A stretch of 64,000 nucleotides of DNA from Sarcina ventriculi (GCF_900456775.1 NZ_UAUL01000007.1:434001-498000), one strand, 5' to 3'. Shown: positions 44,266 to 53,681, counted from the first letter of the stretch. Translations and numbers: made by a program. The notes: generated by a model from the letters alone, not told the origin.

Positions 44266-45267
44266 TTAATGTTTAAACTTATTTTTTATATTACCTTTAA
44301 TAATATTTTTTAAACTATTAGGATCTACATCCCTTATATCCATTATTAAATCCGCTATTCCAAGAGCTACAAAATAAAGAGATAAAGGTGACATAATTAT
44401 AATAAATTCAATAAAAATTATTATAGGATTACTTAATTTCAATTTATTCTTTAAGAAATACGCAACTATAGATAAACTTTGTATCATAAACACAACGATT
44501 AATAGACAAAGCATAGTAACAAAAAAAGAATTGCTATATGCTATATTGTTTACTTTCATTATATAAGATAATAAAAATAAAATTATTAATACTATTGATA
44601 TTTTGCTATCTAAATACCATCTTGAAAATGGAGGCAAAGATTTAACTTTAAACCCTAATTTTCTTAATATCCACCTAGCTATTATAAAATTAAAAAAAGC
44701 TGATATTATTATAGATACTATAAATATTATAGGTAAAATCATTAAAAGATAGTTTATATCCACTGATTTATAAAGTTCTACTACTTGTTGCATAGATGCA
44801 GAGTTTCCTGTCATTGAAGATGCCATATCAGCCGACTGATGAAATACATTTACAATTTGTTGTAAATATTGTGTAAAACTTATATCACTAAATACTGTAA
44901 ATATTAAGATGTAATTTATTATATTACCAATACCATTAATTATGGCTAAAAATCCTATTGTTTTTGCAACAGATTGCTCCTTTTTTATACAATATCCTAA
45001 AGCAATCCCCATAGCACCATATAATATAATAGACTTTACTATCCATAAAGGGTCATAAAATAATGCCGAGAGAATTCCACTTGCAATTGCACATAGCCAA
45101 GCTGCTTTTTTTCCATGTCTTAAATAAAGAATTGTCATAGGGATTGGCACTATGAAAGCTCCTATTACATCCAACATTGTAGTAGTGGTAAGCATCATAA
45201 GAACAAATGTTATAGCCGCCATGAAACTTGCTTCTACCAACCACCTGCTTTGGGACTTATTCTCCAT
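44266..45267 (-). CDS. DUF2232 (YybS-family) membrane protein
   Basis: 333 residues from the ATG at 45267, with GGAGG five bases upstream; an in-frame TTG at 45279 overlaps the SD. About eight to nine membrane segments, beginning LVEASFMAAITFVLMML and with PIPMTILYLRHGKKAAWL, resemble DUF2232 and substrate-binding S components of ECF transporters. Gene order YybS-YybT(GdpP)-rplI is conserved in Firmicutes. The substrate is unknown. Confidence 0.85.
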   Translation of the reverse strand: MENKSQSRWLVEASFMAAITFVLMMLTTTTMLDVIGAFIVPIPMTILYLRHGKKAAWLCAIASGILSALFYDPLWIVKSIILYGAMGIALGYCIKKEQSVAKTIGFLAIINGIGNIINYILIFTVFSDISFTQYLQQIVNVFHQSADMASSMTGNSASMQQVVELYKSVDINYLLMILPIIFIVSIIISAFFNFIIARWILRKLGFKVKSLPPFSRWYLDSKISIVLIILFLLSYIMKVNNIAYSNSFFVTMLCLLIVVFMIQSLSIVAYFLKNKLKLSNPIIIFIEFIIIMSPLSLYFVALGIADLIMDIRDVDPNSLKNIIKGNIKNKFKH

Positions 45268-45432
45268 ATTATCCTCCAATTAATATTTAAATTCTTATTT
45301 TCATAATATTCTACAAATATGCCTTTTTACCATAATATTATTGTATTTATTTTTCTATTTTTATGCAATAAAAAACATTATTTCTTATTGTAAATATTTA
45401 CGTATTAAATTTTCTTTTAGTAAAAATAAAAA

Positions 45433-45452
45433 CCCCTGACATATGTCAGGGG
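45433..45452 (-). terminator. Terminator after rpsR
   Basis: Perfect CCCCTGACATATGTCAGGGG hairpin flanked by AAAAATAAAAA on the plus strand (T tract on the minus strand), ending the rpsF-ssb-rpsR operon. Confidence 0.88.
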
Positions 45453-45462
45453 CAATAAACTA

Positions 45463-45714
45463 CTACTCAGTTGTAAATGGTAGTAATGCTATATTTCTTG
45501 ATCTCTTTATAGCTTCAGTTAATTGTCTTTGATGCTTAGCGCAAGTTCCTGAAATTCTTCTTGGTAATATTTTACCTCTTTCAGTGATGTACTTCTTTAA
45601 TTTTGGTACATCCTTATAATCTATAGATTCAGCTTTATCAACACAGAAGATACAAACTTTTTTTCTTGCTCTTCTCATTTTTCCGCCTTTTCTTGCGTCT
45701 CTTTCTCTACTCAT
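45463..45714 (-). CDS. rpsR: 30S ribosomal protein S18
   Basis: 83 residues. [21 protein letters not shown] and the C-terminal [19 protein letters not shown] are diagnostic. The zinc-type Cys residues (CIFC) are kept. Third gene of the S6-SSB-S18 operon; S18 also binds the leader RNA with S6 in many bacteria. Confidence 0.98.
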   Translation of the reverse strand: MSRERDARKGGKMRRARKKVCIFCVDKAESIDYKDVPKLKKYITERGKILPRRISGTCAKHQRQLTEAIKRSRNIALLPFTTE

Positions 45715-45745
45715 TGCTACTTCCTCCTTACCTTAATTTTTTGAA

Positions 45746-46204
45746 TTAGAATGGAATATCTCCATCATCTATCGGCATCATGTCGTCATTATTAAACGAA
45801 GATTCATTAAATGAATTATTTTGTGAACCAAATCCTGCATTAAAATTATTATTTTCAGCGTTAAAGTTTGAGTTACTTCTTGCATTGCCATTACTAGAAT
45901 TTGAATCTATGAAATCAAAACTATCAATAATTACGTCAGTAGTATATCTTCTAGTTCCATCTTTAGCTTCATAGCTACCAGTTTGGATACTTCCAGATAT
46001 TGCAAGCTGTCTACCTTTAGTTAGATATTGAGCTATTATTTCTCCAGTTTTTCCAAATGCAATACAGCTAATAAAGTCAGCCTCATCTTTTTTGAATGGT
46101 CTATTTACTGCTAAAGTTAGTCTTGTAACAGCTGTGCCACTACCTGCTGCAAATCTTAAATCAGGATCCTTAGTTAGTCTACCTATAAGAACAACTTTGT
46201 TCAT
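45746..46204 (-). CDS. ssb: Single-stranded DNA-binding protein
   Basis: 152 residues. OB-fold (MNKVVLIGRLTKDPDLRF ... VNRPFKKDEADFISCIAFGKTGE), a flexible Asn/Ser-rich linker (residues 110-140), and the conserved acidic tip PIDDGDIPF that recruits replication proteins. Between rpsF and rpsR as usual in Firmicutes. Confidence 0.97.
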   Translation of the reverse strand: MNKVVLIGRLTKDPDLRFAAGSGTAVTRLTLAVNRPFKKDEADFISCIAFGKTGEIIAQYLTKGRQLAISGSIQTGSYEAKDGTRRYTTDVIIDSFDFIDSNSSNGNARSNSNFNAENNNFNAGFGSQNNSFNESSFNNDDMMPIDDGDIPF

Positions 46205-46217
46205 GTATATTCACCTC

Positions 46218-46505
46218 TTATTTTTCTTCTTTAACAATCATATGTCTTATGATACCATCAGTGATTCTTAAAACTCTGTCTAATTCTTTTGGTAATTCTG
46301 GACTTGCAGTAAAGTTTATTAAAGTGTAGTAACCTTCGTTAACTTTTGCGATTTCGTAAGCTAATTTTCTCTTACCCCAGAAATCTACGTTATCAACAGT
46401 TCCGCCACCATTTTCTATAACACCCTTGAATTTTTCGATTAAAGCTTTAACAGCTTCCTCGTCTAATGATGGATGTGCTACAAATATGTTTTCGTATTTT
46501 CTCAT
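46218..46505 (-). CDS. rpsF: 30S ribosomal protein S6
   Basis: 95 residues from the ATG at 46505 (SD GGAGGTG); the TTG before it is not needed. RKYENIFVAHPSLDEEAVKAL and WGKRKLAYEIAKVNEGYYTL are typical S6. First gene of the operon, preceded by a leader hairpin that looks like the S6:S18-binding motif. Confidence 0.97.
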   Translation of the reverse strand: MRKYENIFVAHPSLDEEAVKALIEKFKGVIENGGGTVDNVDFWGKRKLAYEIAKVNEGYYTLINFTASPELPKELDRVLRITDGIIRHMIVKEEK

Positions 46506-46520
46506 CAATTACACCTCCTC

Positions 46521-46553
46521 CCCATGGACTACGGCTGTACTTTGTACAGCAGG
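46521..46553 (-). promoter_or_regulatory. Probable rpsF leader (S6:S18-binding RNA motif)
   Basis: Minus-strand RNA: a CCC outer arm, the stem GCTGTAC-AAA-GTACAGC, then CCGTAG on the 3' side before a closing GGGG next to the SD. A stem flanked by an unpaired CCG mimics 16S helix 22 and is the core of the conserved rpsF leader bound by S6:S18 for feedback control. Called from memory of that motif. Confidence 0.6.
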
Positions 46554-46644
46554 GATTACAATTAAGTATTTTAACACTAAAACACCCTTAATGCAAGCTT
46601 TGTTTTAGTATCATTATTTAATTAATTTACCTATTTTAATCATT

Positions 46645-46854
46645 TTATACATCTTGTTCTTCAGGTGCATTACTCTTTATTATTTTTTTTACACCCTTTT
46701 GAAATTTACTTCTAGGAAGCATAACAAGTCTGCCACATCCAACACATTTTATCTTTATATCAGCACCAAGTCTTAACACTTCCCATTCATAACTTCCACA
46801 TGGATGTTGTTTTTTCATTTGAACTATATCACCTAAGTAAAATTTATCTACCAA
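46645..46854 (-). CDS. DUF951 protein
   Basis: 69 residues. YLGDIVQMKKQHPCGSYEWEV and KIKCVGCGRLVMLPRSKFQKG with a conserved CXXC match DUF951, a small protein almost always found between mscS and rpsF in Firmicutes. Function unknown; the paired Cys suggest zinc binding. Confidence 0.9.
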   Translation of the reverse strand: MVDKFYLGDIVQMKKQHPCGSYEWEVLRLGADIKIKCVGCGRLVMLPRSKFQKGVKKIIKSNAPEEQDV

Positions 46855-46871
46855 AATCTATTCCTCCTTAA

Positions 46872-47744
46872 TTAGTTATCATTTATCACTTGAACTTTAT
46901 TATATGGAATTTCTATTCCTCTTTTATCAAACTCAAGTTTTATTCTTTTCATAAGTTCTCGTTCAGCTTCCCATTGCTTCATTGGCTTAGTTTCACCAAT
47001 CACTCTTATATTTACATTAGAATCATTTAAAGCCGTAACCCCTAATACTTCTATTGGAGTTGTTATATTAGGATTTTCTTGATTATATTTAGAACATACT
47101 TCATTTATTACACTTATAGCTAATTCTATATCAGCTTCATATGCTATTCCAATATCCACCAAAACTCTCATATCTCCTTTTGAATGATTGACTATAACTT
47201 GTATTGAGCCATTTGGAATTATATATATATCTCCATTAAAATCTCTAAGTTCAGTAGTTCTAAGTCCTATGGCTTTTACTATTCCCTTACTATTATCAAT
47301 TGTTACATAATCACCAACAGAGTATTGCTCTTCAAACAAAATAAATATTCCATTTATCATATCTTTAATAAAACTTTGCGCCCCAAGACCTACGGCAACA
47401 CCTCCGACAGATGCAAAAGCCCACGATATTGCTCCAAACACAATAGATAACATACTTGTTATTCCTAAAAAATAAACACTATACTTAACCAAACTCTTCA
47501 AAAGAATACCTATAGTTTTTGCTTTTTTCTCATCCATGCTAAACTTATGGTTACTCTCTATTTGATTTTTTACCATTCTATCTATAAATTTATTTGCAAT
47601 CCTTATGGCAATCATCATTAAAATAAATATAATAACAATCATAATTATTTTAAATATTACACTCGCTATTGTTTCTGCACTTATGGTTATCCCAAAAAAA
47701 TTTATACCACTTTGTCCTGTAAGACTTTTTATTTCATTTTCCAC
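46872..47744 (-). CDS. Small-conductance mechanosensitive channel, MscS family
   Basis: 290 residues. Three membrane segments (about 25-50, 75-95, 100-125), the pore-lining helix GGVAVGLGAQSFIKDMINGIFILFEEQ, then the MscS beta domain (YSVGDYVTIDNSKGIVKAIG) and C-terminal domain. Releases solutes upon osmotic downshock. 18 bases upstream of the DUF951 gene and probably cotranscribed. Confidence 0.92.
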   Translation of the reverse strand: MENEIKSLTGQSGINFFGITISAETIASVIFKIIMIVIIFILMMIAIRIANKFIDRMVKNQIESNHKFSMDEKKAKTIGILLKSLVKYSVYFLGITSMLSIVFGAISWAFASVGGVAVGLGAQSFIKDMINGIFILFEEQYSVGDYVTIDNSKGIVKAIGLRTTELRDFNGDIYIIPNGSIQVIVNHSKGDMRVLVDIGIAYEADIELAISVINEVCSKYNQENPNITTPIEVLGVTALNDSNVNIRVIGETKPMKQWEAERELMKRIKLEFDKRGIEIPYNKVQVINDN

Positions 47745-47758
47745 GCCTATACCTCAAT

Positions 47759-48004
47759 TTATTTATACATTACAAACTGTTTACCATCATTTAAATAAAT
47801 ATTTTTATATTTTAAACTATCTTTTTCTATTATAGAATTAACTTTTTCTATGATATTTTCATTGAATCTTATGCATATACCACAACTTTGAGTTATATAT
47901 GTTGGAGTTGGCATTATAACAAATTCTATATTATTATCTTTAAAAATCCTTTCTCCATTCATAGCGTCATTGGTATTATTAAAAACCATTATAAAGTATT
48001 TCAT
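47759..48004 (-). CDS. DUF3343 protein
   Basis: 81 residues. MKYFIMVFNNTNDAMNGERIF, then PTPTYITQSCGICIRF, is the DUF3343 pattern (putative Se/S carrier-like domain with a Cys near residue 41-43). In other genomes it neighbours class V aminotransferases, as here with the divergent 48154 gene, which hints at a sulfur- or selenium-handling role. Confidence 0.85.
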   Translation of the reverse strand: MKYFIMVFNNTNDAMNGERIFKDNNIEFVIMPTPTYITQSCGICIRFNENIIEKVNSIIEKDSLKYKNIYLNDGKQFVMYK

Positions 48005-48153
48005 AAAAATTCCTCCATATATTTTGTTAACTTATATAGTATATATTATATATTATAAATGTAAAATACCATTGGAATTTTATATAAAAAACATTACACT
48101 TACTTTATATAAATTAAAGATAAAAATATAAATAAGATTTGGAGTGATTTTAA

Positions 48154-49314
48154 TTGAATAACATATATTTTGATAATGCTGCAACTTCTTTTCCTAAACC
48201 TAAAGAAGTTTTAGATGCAATAATGGAACAAATGATTAATTTTGGTGGAAGTGCTAATCGTGGCTCATCAAAAACCGTACTTCAAAGCAGTAGAGTCGTT
48301 TACGAGTGTAGAGAGGCTATCAAGGAATTTTTTAACTATGATAAAAGTGAGAATGTAGTTTTTACAAACAACATAACATCTTCGATAAATATTTTACTTA
48401 ATGCTGTTGTAAAACCCAATTGGCATATTATAACTACATCTATGGATCACAATTCGGTTTTAAGACCTTTATTTAAATTAAAGGAAGAATTAGATGGAGT
48501 TGAAGTTGATGTTATTAACTGTGATAAATTTGGTTTTTTAAATATTGATAATTTAAAAGATAGTATAAAACAAAACACTAAACTTATAATTTTATCCCAC
48601 AGCTCAAATCTTGTTGGCTCAATTCAACCATTAAAAGAAATCAGTAACATATGTAAGGAAAAAAATATATTTTTAATTTTAGATAGTGCTCAAAGTGCAG
48701 GAATTATCCCTATTGATATGCAAGATTTATCTTTAAGTGCTTTAACATTTACTGGACATAAATCTCTTCTAGGTCCTCAAGGAATTGGTGGCTTTATAAT
48801 AGATGATAAATTAAACGCTGAAGCTAAATCTGTTTTTGTAGGTGGAACTGGAAGTAATTCTTCTCTTTTAACTCAACCAGATTTTCTTCCCGATAAATTT
48901 GAGTGTGGAACTTTAAATATCCCAGGAATAGTTGGTCTACTTCATGGCATAAATTATATTAACAAAGAAGGAATAAGCACAATAAAAGAAAAAGAAGATT
49001 TTCTATGCCAAAAAGCCATAAATGGTTTATTAAATATAAAAGATATAAAAATTTACGGCTCTTTAGATATGAAGAAAAAAACTTCTGTTATTTCATTTAA
49101 TATTAACGATATGGATCCTTCTCTTGTAGGATATATGCTAGATAGTGAATTTAACATAAGTTCTAGAACTGGTCTTCACTGTGCTCCGCTTGCACACAAA
49201 ACTGTAGGGTCTTATCCAAACGGTTCTATCAGAATAAGTCTTGGTTATTTTAATACAGAAAAGGAAATAGACATATTCCTAAATGCCATAAACACTATAA
49301 AAAACAGGAGGTAA
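48154..49314 (+). CDS. Class V aminotransferase / cysteine desulfurase-like protein
   Basis: 386 residues; TTG start after GGAGTGATTTTAA. PLP-enzyme features: IYFDNAATSFPKPKEV at the N-terminus, DSAQSAG around Asp177, and the PLP lysine in TFTGHKSLLGPQG (Lys203). The C-terminal SSRTGLHCAPLAH keeps the catalytic Cys of SufS/CsdA-like cysteine desulfurases or selenocysteine lyases. The DUF3343 neighbour fits a sulfur/selenium transfer role. Four bases separate it from the next gene. Confidence 0.9.
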   Translation: MNNIYFDNAATSFPKPKEVLDAIMEQMINFGGSANRGSSKTVLQSSRVVYECREAIKEFFNYDKSENVVFTNNITSSINILLNAVVKPNWHIITTSMDHNSVLRPLFKLKEELDGVEVDVINCDKFGFLNIDNLKDSIKQNTKLIILSHSSNLVGSIQPLKEISNICKEKNIFLILDSAQSAGIIPIDMQDLSLSALTFTGHKSLLGPQGIGGFIIDDKLNAEAKSVFVGGTGSNSSLLTQPDFLPDKFECGTLNIPGIVGLLHGINYINKEGISTIKEKEDFLCQKAINGLLNIKDIKIYGSLDMKKKTSVISFNINDMDPSLVGYMLDSEFNISSRTGLHCAPLAHKTVGSYPNGSIRISLGYFNTEKEIDIFLNAINTIKNRR

Positions 49315-49317
49315 TTT

Positions 49318-50379
49318 TTGGACAATAATCTTTTAATTAAAAGGTTTAAATCAATAACTTTATTCATTGTAATTTATACAGTTTTATTTATTGCATTTTT
49401 TAAAACACTAAAATATACTCTACCATTTGTTCTAGCTTTAATTTTCGCTTTTTTTTTAAAAAACCCTTCTAGATATTTAATAAAAAAATTCAAATTAAAA
49501 CCATGGTTATCCTCTTTAATTACAACAACTTTTTTATTTTTAGCAATACTATTTATATTTATTTTAATATCTATAGTCTTTATATCAGAAAGTATAAATT
49601 TAACTAAACATATAGAAGGAATTTTTATGAATAATAGAGAAAATATCTTCTTGTATCTTAAAGACTTACAAAAATCAACTTATAGCTTAAGTGCTTATTT
49701 AGACGAATCTATTTTAGAAAAATTAAATACCACTATTCATTACTTCATAAATAGTGGTATTAATTCTACAGTATATCTATTTCAACAAGTACTTAACATG
49801 ATAAAATTTGTTCCATATTGGATTATGACTATTTTTTTTACTCTAATATCAACATATTTACTTACTAAAGAAATTTCTATAAACTCTTATAATAAATTCT
49901 TAGAATCAACTACCTTATGTAAATATCCCCAAATACTAAATATGATTAAGTATAGCCAAAGAATGATATTAAACTACATTCTATCTACTGGACTTCTAAT
50001 ATTAATCTCAACATCACTAACATTTATAGGATTTTATTTACTGGGAATAAATTATTCCTTAGTTCTAAGCTTGTTATCAGGAATATTAGATTTGCTTCCC
50101 GTAGTTGGTACAATTTTAGTTTATGCTCCTTTGATAATAATTAAAATACTAAAGGGTGAATATATTGTAGCATTTTCACTTTTAGCTTTATATATATTAA
50201 TAATGATAACTAGACAACTTTTAGAACCTAAACTTATCTCTAGTACCTTAGGAATAAGTCCATTAGGCTCGCTTATAGCTATTTTTATAGGACTTCAAGT
50301 CTATGGCTTTTTAGGGGTAATATTTTTTATATTTATGATAGTTTTTTATAACATGCTCAATAAATTTAATGTTCTGTAG
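49318..50379 (+). CDS. AI-2E/YtvI-like membrane permease, probable sporulation protein
   Basis: 353 residues; TTG start with AGGAGG upstream. About eight helices; FALIFAFFLKNPSRYLIKKF and the C-terminal GILDLLPVVGTILVYAPLII are typical of the AI-2E (PerM/YtvI) family. In sporeformers YtvI-type members are sporulation integral membrane proteins. Part of a three-gene plus-strand cluster with the desulfurase and yyaC. Confidence 0.82.
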   Translation: MDNNLLIKRFKSITLFIVIYTVLFIAFFKTLKYTLPFVLALIFAFFLKNPSRYLIKKFKLKPWLSSLITTTFLFLAILFIFILISIVFISESINLTKHIEGIFMNNRENIFLYLKDLQKSTYSLSAYLDESILEKLNTTIHYFINSGINSTVYLFQQVLNMIKFVPYWIMTIFFTLISTYLLTKEISINSYNKFLESTTLCKYPQILNMIKYSQRMILNYILSTGLLILISTSLTFIGFYLLGINYSLVLSLLSGILDLLPVVGTILVYAPLIIIKILKGEYIVAFSLLALYILIMITRQLLEPKLISSTLGISPLGSLIAIFIGLQVYGFLGVIFFIFMIVFYNMLNKFNVL

Positions 50380-50430
50380 TATAAATTTACATTTTGAGGT
50401 AAATAATCACTTAATAAGGGAGGTGTTATT

Positions 50431-51021
50431 TTGAAAAATAATTTATATATTGATGCATTAAACAGTAAATCTCCGTTTATTATAAGAGATTATTTATATG
50501 ATGAATTAAGCCCAATTTTAAAAGAAAACAGACCAATAATATTTGTATGTATTGGTACTGATAGATCCACTGGAGATTCTCTAGGACCCTTAGTTGGTGA
50601 AAAATTAAAATTTTCCCCTAAGAGTAATATATATGTGTATGGAAATTTAGAAAATCCCGTCCATGCAAAAAATATAAAAGATACATTAAAAGATATTAAA
50701 AAAAGATTTAAATGTCCATATATAATAGCTATCGATGCTTGTTTAGGCTCATTAGATAATGTAGGTAAAATAATTATTGAAAAAAAACCAATATATCCTG
50801 GAATGGCAGTTAATAAAGATTTACCTCCCGTTGGAGATTTAAGTATTATGGGGGTTGTAAATGTTTCTGGCAATTTAGAATTTATGGTATTACAAAATAC
50901 TAGATTATATACAGTTATGACGATAGCAAATACAATATATAGAGGAATCCATCACTATGCATTAAAATCATTGGGTAGTAAAAATCCTTCTATAAATTCT
51001 ATATTAGAAAATATTTTATAA
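50431..51021 (+). CDS. yyaC: Sporulation protein YyaC (GPR-like putative peptidase)
   Basis: 196 residues; TTG start after GGGAGGTG. IFVCIGTDRSTGDSLGPLVG and PYIIAIDACLGSLDNVGKI, with PPVGDLSIMGVVN, identify the YyaC family related to the spore protease GPR/hydrogenase-maturation peptidase fold. It lies next to parB in many sporeformers, as here, which supports an endospore-forming host. Confidence 0.92.
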   Translation: MKNNLYIDALNSKSPFIIRDYLYDELSPILKENRPIIFVCIGTDRSTGDSLGPLVGEKLKFSPKSNIYVYGNLENPVHAKNIKDTLKDIKKRFKCPYIIAIDACLGSLDNVGKIIIEKKPIYPGMAVNKDLPPVGDLSIMGVVNVSGNLEFMVLQNTRLYTVMTIANTIYRGIHHYALKSLGSKNPSINSILENIL

Positions 51022-51043
51022 ATATTTTATTTTAAATAAAAAA

Positions 51044-51069
51044 AGTAATGTTCCACGTGGAACATTACT
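51044..51069. terminator. parS site inside the yyaC/parB terminator hairpin
   Basis: AGTAATGTTCCACGTGGAACATTACT, a perfect 26-base palindrome, has the 16-base parS TGTTCCACGTGGAACA (51049-51064) at its centre. It lies between the converging yyaC and parB genes, overlaps the parB stop codon, and is preceded on the plus-strand side by AAATAAAAAA. It can bind ParB and may end transcription. Confidence 0.85.
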
Positions 51070-51940
51070 CTAAATTTATTATATCTAATATTCTTTGTAA
51101 ATCTTCTTCAGAATAATACTCTATTTCAATTTTTCCCTTATTCTTGTTTGAATTTATATTAACTTTGGTTCCAAAATAATCTTGAAGTCTATCTCTTATA
51201 TTTTTATAATAAGGATTCAGAACCTTTTTATTTTTCTCCGTATCCTTATCATTATCACTATTTACATATATCTTTACTAATTTTTCAGCATCTCTTACTG
51301 ATAAGCAGTCATCTATAATTTTTTGTGCTACTTCATACTGTTTCTCTCTATCTAAAGATAATAAAACTTTTCCATGTCCTTCTGATATTACTCCTTGAAT
51401 TATAAAATCTTTAACTCTTTCATCTAAATTTAATAATCTCATGCTATTAGATATAGAACTTCTTGATTTACCTATTTTTGATGATAACTCCTCTTGAGTT
51501 AGATTGTATTCATTTAATAATTTTTCATAAGCAAAAGCTTGTTCTATAGGGTTTAAATCCTCTCTTTGAATATTTTCAATTAAAGAGACCTGCAAAAGTT
51601 TAGCATCACTTATATCCATAATTATAGCAGGAATCTTTTTAAAACCTGCAAGCTTTGCTGCCCTATATCTTCTTTCTCCTGCAATTATAGAATATCCATC
51701 CCCTATTTTTCTCACAATTAGAGGTTGAATAATACCATGTTCTTTTAATGATTCTGATAATTCTATAAGCTTACTCTCATCAAAAAATTTTCTTGGTTGT
51801 TCTTTATTTGCCTGTACCATTTTTATATCTAAATCTAATATAGTATTTTTTTCGTCATTAAACGATTCTTTTTTTATACTATTGTCGCTCACAGGAATTA
51901 ATGCATCAAGACCTTTTCCTAGTCCAAATTTTTTAACCAT
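51065..51940 (-). CDS. parB: Chromosome partitioning protein ParB (Spo0J)
   Basis: 291 residues. The N-terminal CTP-binding ParB domain has ERRYRAAKLAGFKKIPAI near residues 90-107; an HTH region (LTQEELSSKIGKSRSSISNS) near 150-170 recognises parS; the C-terminus mediates dimers. Six-base gap after parA. It loads on the three parS sites around this operon and organises the origin region. Confidence 0.96.
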   Translation of the reverse strand: MVKKFGLGKGLDALIPVSDNSIKKESFNDEKNTILDLDIKMVQANKEQPRKFFDESKLIELSESLKEHGIIQPLIVRKIGDGYSIIAGERRYRAAKLAGFKKIPAIIMDISDAKLLQVSLIENIQREDLNPIEQAFAYEKLLNEYNLTQEELSSKIGKSRSSISNSMRLLNLDERVKDFIIQGVISEGHGKVLLSLDREKQYEVAQKIIDDCLSVRDAEKLVKIYVNSDNDKDTEKNKKVLNPYYKNIRDRLQDYFGTKVNINSNKNKGKIEIEYYSEEDLQRILDIINLE

Positions 51941-51945
51941 TTAAC

Positions 51946-52713
51946 CTATACCCCCTGCCTTTTAAGGAACTCATTAGTTAAATTTTCATAAGCTTCTGCT
52001 CCTTTACACTTATCATCATATAAAACAATAGGAAGCCCAAAGCTCGGTGCTTCTGCCAATCTTATATTTCTTGGAATTGTTGTTTTATATAGCTTGTCCT
52101 TAAAATAATTTTCTACTTCCTTATAAACCTCATTGCTTAAATTAGTTCTAGTATCATACATAGTCATTATGACACCTTCAATTTCCAAACATTTATTAAG
52201 AGATTTCTTTATTCTATTTATCGTATCTATAAGTTGTCCTACTCCCTCTAGTGCATAAAATTCTGATTGCATAGGTATAAGAACAGTATCTGAACTTACC
52301 AATGCATTTATAGTTAGCATTCCTAATGAAGGAGGACAATCTATCAATATATAATCATACTTATCTTTTACTTTATCTAATTGATTCTTAAGGATTGATT
52401 CCCTATCTTCTAACCCTATAAGATCAATTTCAGCTCCAGCTAAATTCATCATAGCAGGTACAATATAAAGATTATCAACCAATTCACTTTTTACTATTAT
52501 TGACTCTATATCTTGATTTTCAGTAAGTAAGTTGTACATGCTCTTCTCTAACTTCATTTTATTTATTCCAAGACCACTTGTAGTATTCCCTTGAGGATCT
52601 ATGTCTATTGCTAAAACCTTATAACCAGCCATAGCAAGATATGAGCATATATTTATATTTGTTGTTGTCTTACCAACTCCACCCTTTTGATTAAAAACAC
52701 ATATAGTTTTCAT
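51946..52713 (-). CDS. parA: Chromosome partitioning ATPase ParA (Soj)
   Basis: 255 residues from the ATG at 52713 (MKTICVFNQKGGVGKTTT), the start shown by homology. The frame is open upstream to 52761 and a strong GGGAGGTGAAGAG lies 36 bases before this ATG, so the true start is not certain. The deviant Walker A KGGVGKTT, DIDPQGNTTSGLG and DCPPSLGMLT are present. Operon with parB. Confidence 0.95.
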   Translation of the reverse strand: MKTICVFNQKGGVGKTTTNINICSYLAMAGYKVLAIDIDPQGNTTSGLGINKMKLEKSMYNLLTENQDIESIIVKSELVDNLYIVPAMMNLAGAEIDLIGLEDRESILKNQLDKVKDKYDYILIDCPPSLGMLTINALVSSDTVLIPMQSEFYALEGVGQLIDTINRIKKSLNKCLEIEGVIMTMYDTRTNLSNEVYKEVENYFKDKLYKTTIPRNIRLAEAPSFGLPIVLYDDKCKGAEAYENLTNEFLKRQGV

Positions 52714-52834
52714 AATTACATCAAGAATTAAAAACTCTCGACTCTTCACCTCCCTCTTCACAATAAATATTATATATGTTTATTTTAAACAATAAAAGAT
52801 ACTATAATATTTACAATCAATTATTCTTTTTAAA

Positions 52835-52850
52835 TGTTCCACGTGGAACA
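52835..52850. promoter_or_regulatory. parS site
   Basis: TGTTCCACGTGGAACA, perfect 16-base palindrome, in the leader region of the parA-parB operon. It is not part of a longer hairpin. Confidence 0.9.
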
Positions 52851-52871
52851 CTTTTTTATATTCATACATTA

Positions 52872-52915
52872 AAATAAAAGTACAATGTTCCACGTGGAAC
52901 ATTGTACTTTTATTT
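52872..52915. terminator. parS at the centre of a 44-base terminator palindrome after rsmG
   Basis: Positions 52872-52915 form a perfect palindrome with the 16-base parS (52886-52901) in the middle and AAAATAAAAGTACAA/TTGTACTTTTATTT arms, 23 bases past the rsmG stop. As RNA it would be a strong hairpin with a T-rich end. Confidence 0.85.
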
Positions 52916-52937
52916 AATCACTAACTAAAACTTATAA

Positions 52938-53657
52938 TTATTTTATAGGCTTTTTAGTTATAGAGCCTGCTTTTCTTGGATAAGTCTTTGGTGTTTCTTT
53001 TACTTTTTTTATAACAACTAAGTTGTGTTTAAGGTCAGTTCCCTCTACTGAAACCTCTATTACTTCAATTAATTTTCCGCCTAAAGTTCCTATAGCATTT
53101 TTAGCATCATTAAGTTCATCTGTTATTGCTGGTCCCTTTAAGGCTATAAAGTATCCACCAACCTTAACATAAGGAAGACAAAATTCTGAAAGTACAGCCA
53201 TGTTAGCCACAGCTCTTGACGTTGCTATATCGAATTTTTCTCTTAATTCTTTATTTCTAGCACCATCTTCTGCTCTTGAATGAATAGTAGTTACATTAGT
53301 TAAATTTAAAGAATTCTTTACTATATTCAAAAAATTAACTCTTTTATTTAACGAATCTAATAAAGTTATATTTAAATCTTCTCTCATAATAGCTATGGGA
53401 AGACCTGGAAAGCCCGCCCCAGTTCCTACATCAATTAAAGTTTTAGCTTCTTTAAATTGATTTTCAGAAAAAGCCTTTATACAGTCTATAAAATGTTTCT
53501 TTATTACTTCTTCATCTTCAGTTATTGCTGTTAAATTTATTTTTTCATTCCATTCTTGCAATAGATTCTTGTAAGTTATAAATTTATTGTACTTATCTTC
53601 ATCAAAATTCATTCCCACACTATCACACGCATTTTTCATTAATTCAAAATACTTCAT
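52938..53657 (-). CDS. rsmG: 16S rRNA (guanine527-N7)-methyltransferase RsmG
   Basis: 239 residues. [21 protein letters not shown], the SAM site [17 protein letters not shown] near residue 67, and [19 protein letters not shown] are family hallmarks. It methylates G527 in 16S rRNA; loss gives low-level streptomycin resistance. Follows mnmG in the usual order. Confidence 0.97.
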   Translation of the reverse strand: MKYFELMKNACDSVGMNFDEDKYNKFITYKNLLQEWNEKINLTAITEDEEVIKKHFIDCIKAFSENQFKEAKTLIDVGTGAGFPGLPIAIMREDLNITLLDSLNKRVNFLNIVKNSLNLTNVTTIHSRAEDGARNKELREKFDIATSRAVANMAVLSEFCLPYVKVGGYFIALKGPAITDELNDAKNAIGTLGGKLIEVIEVSVEGTDLKHNLVVIKKVKETPKTYPRKAGSITKKPIK

Positions 53658-53681
53658 TAAAACTCTCTTTCTCCCTTTAAG

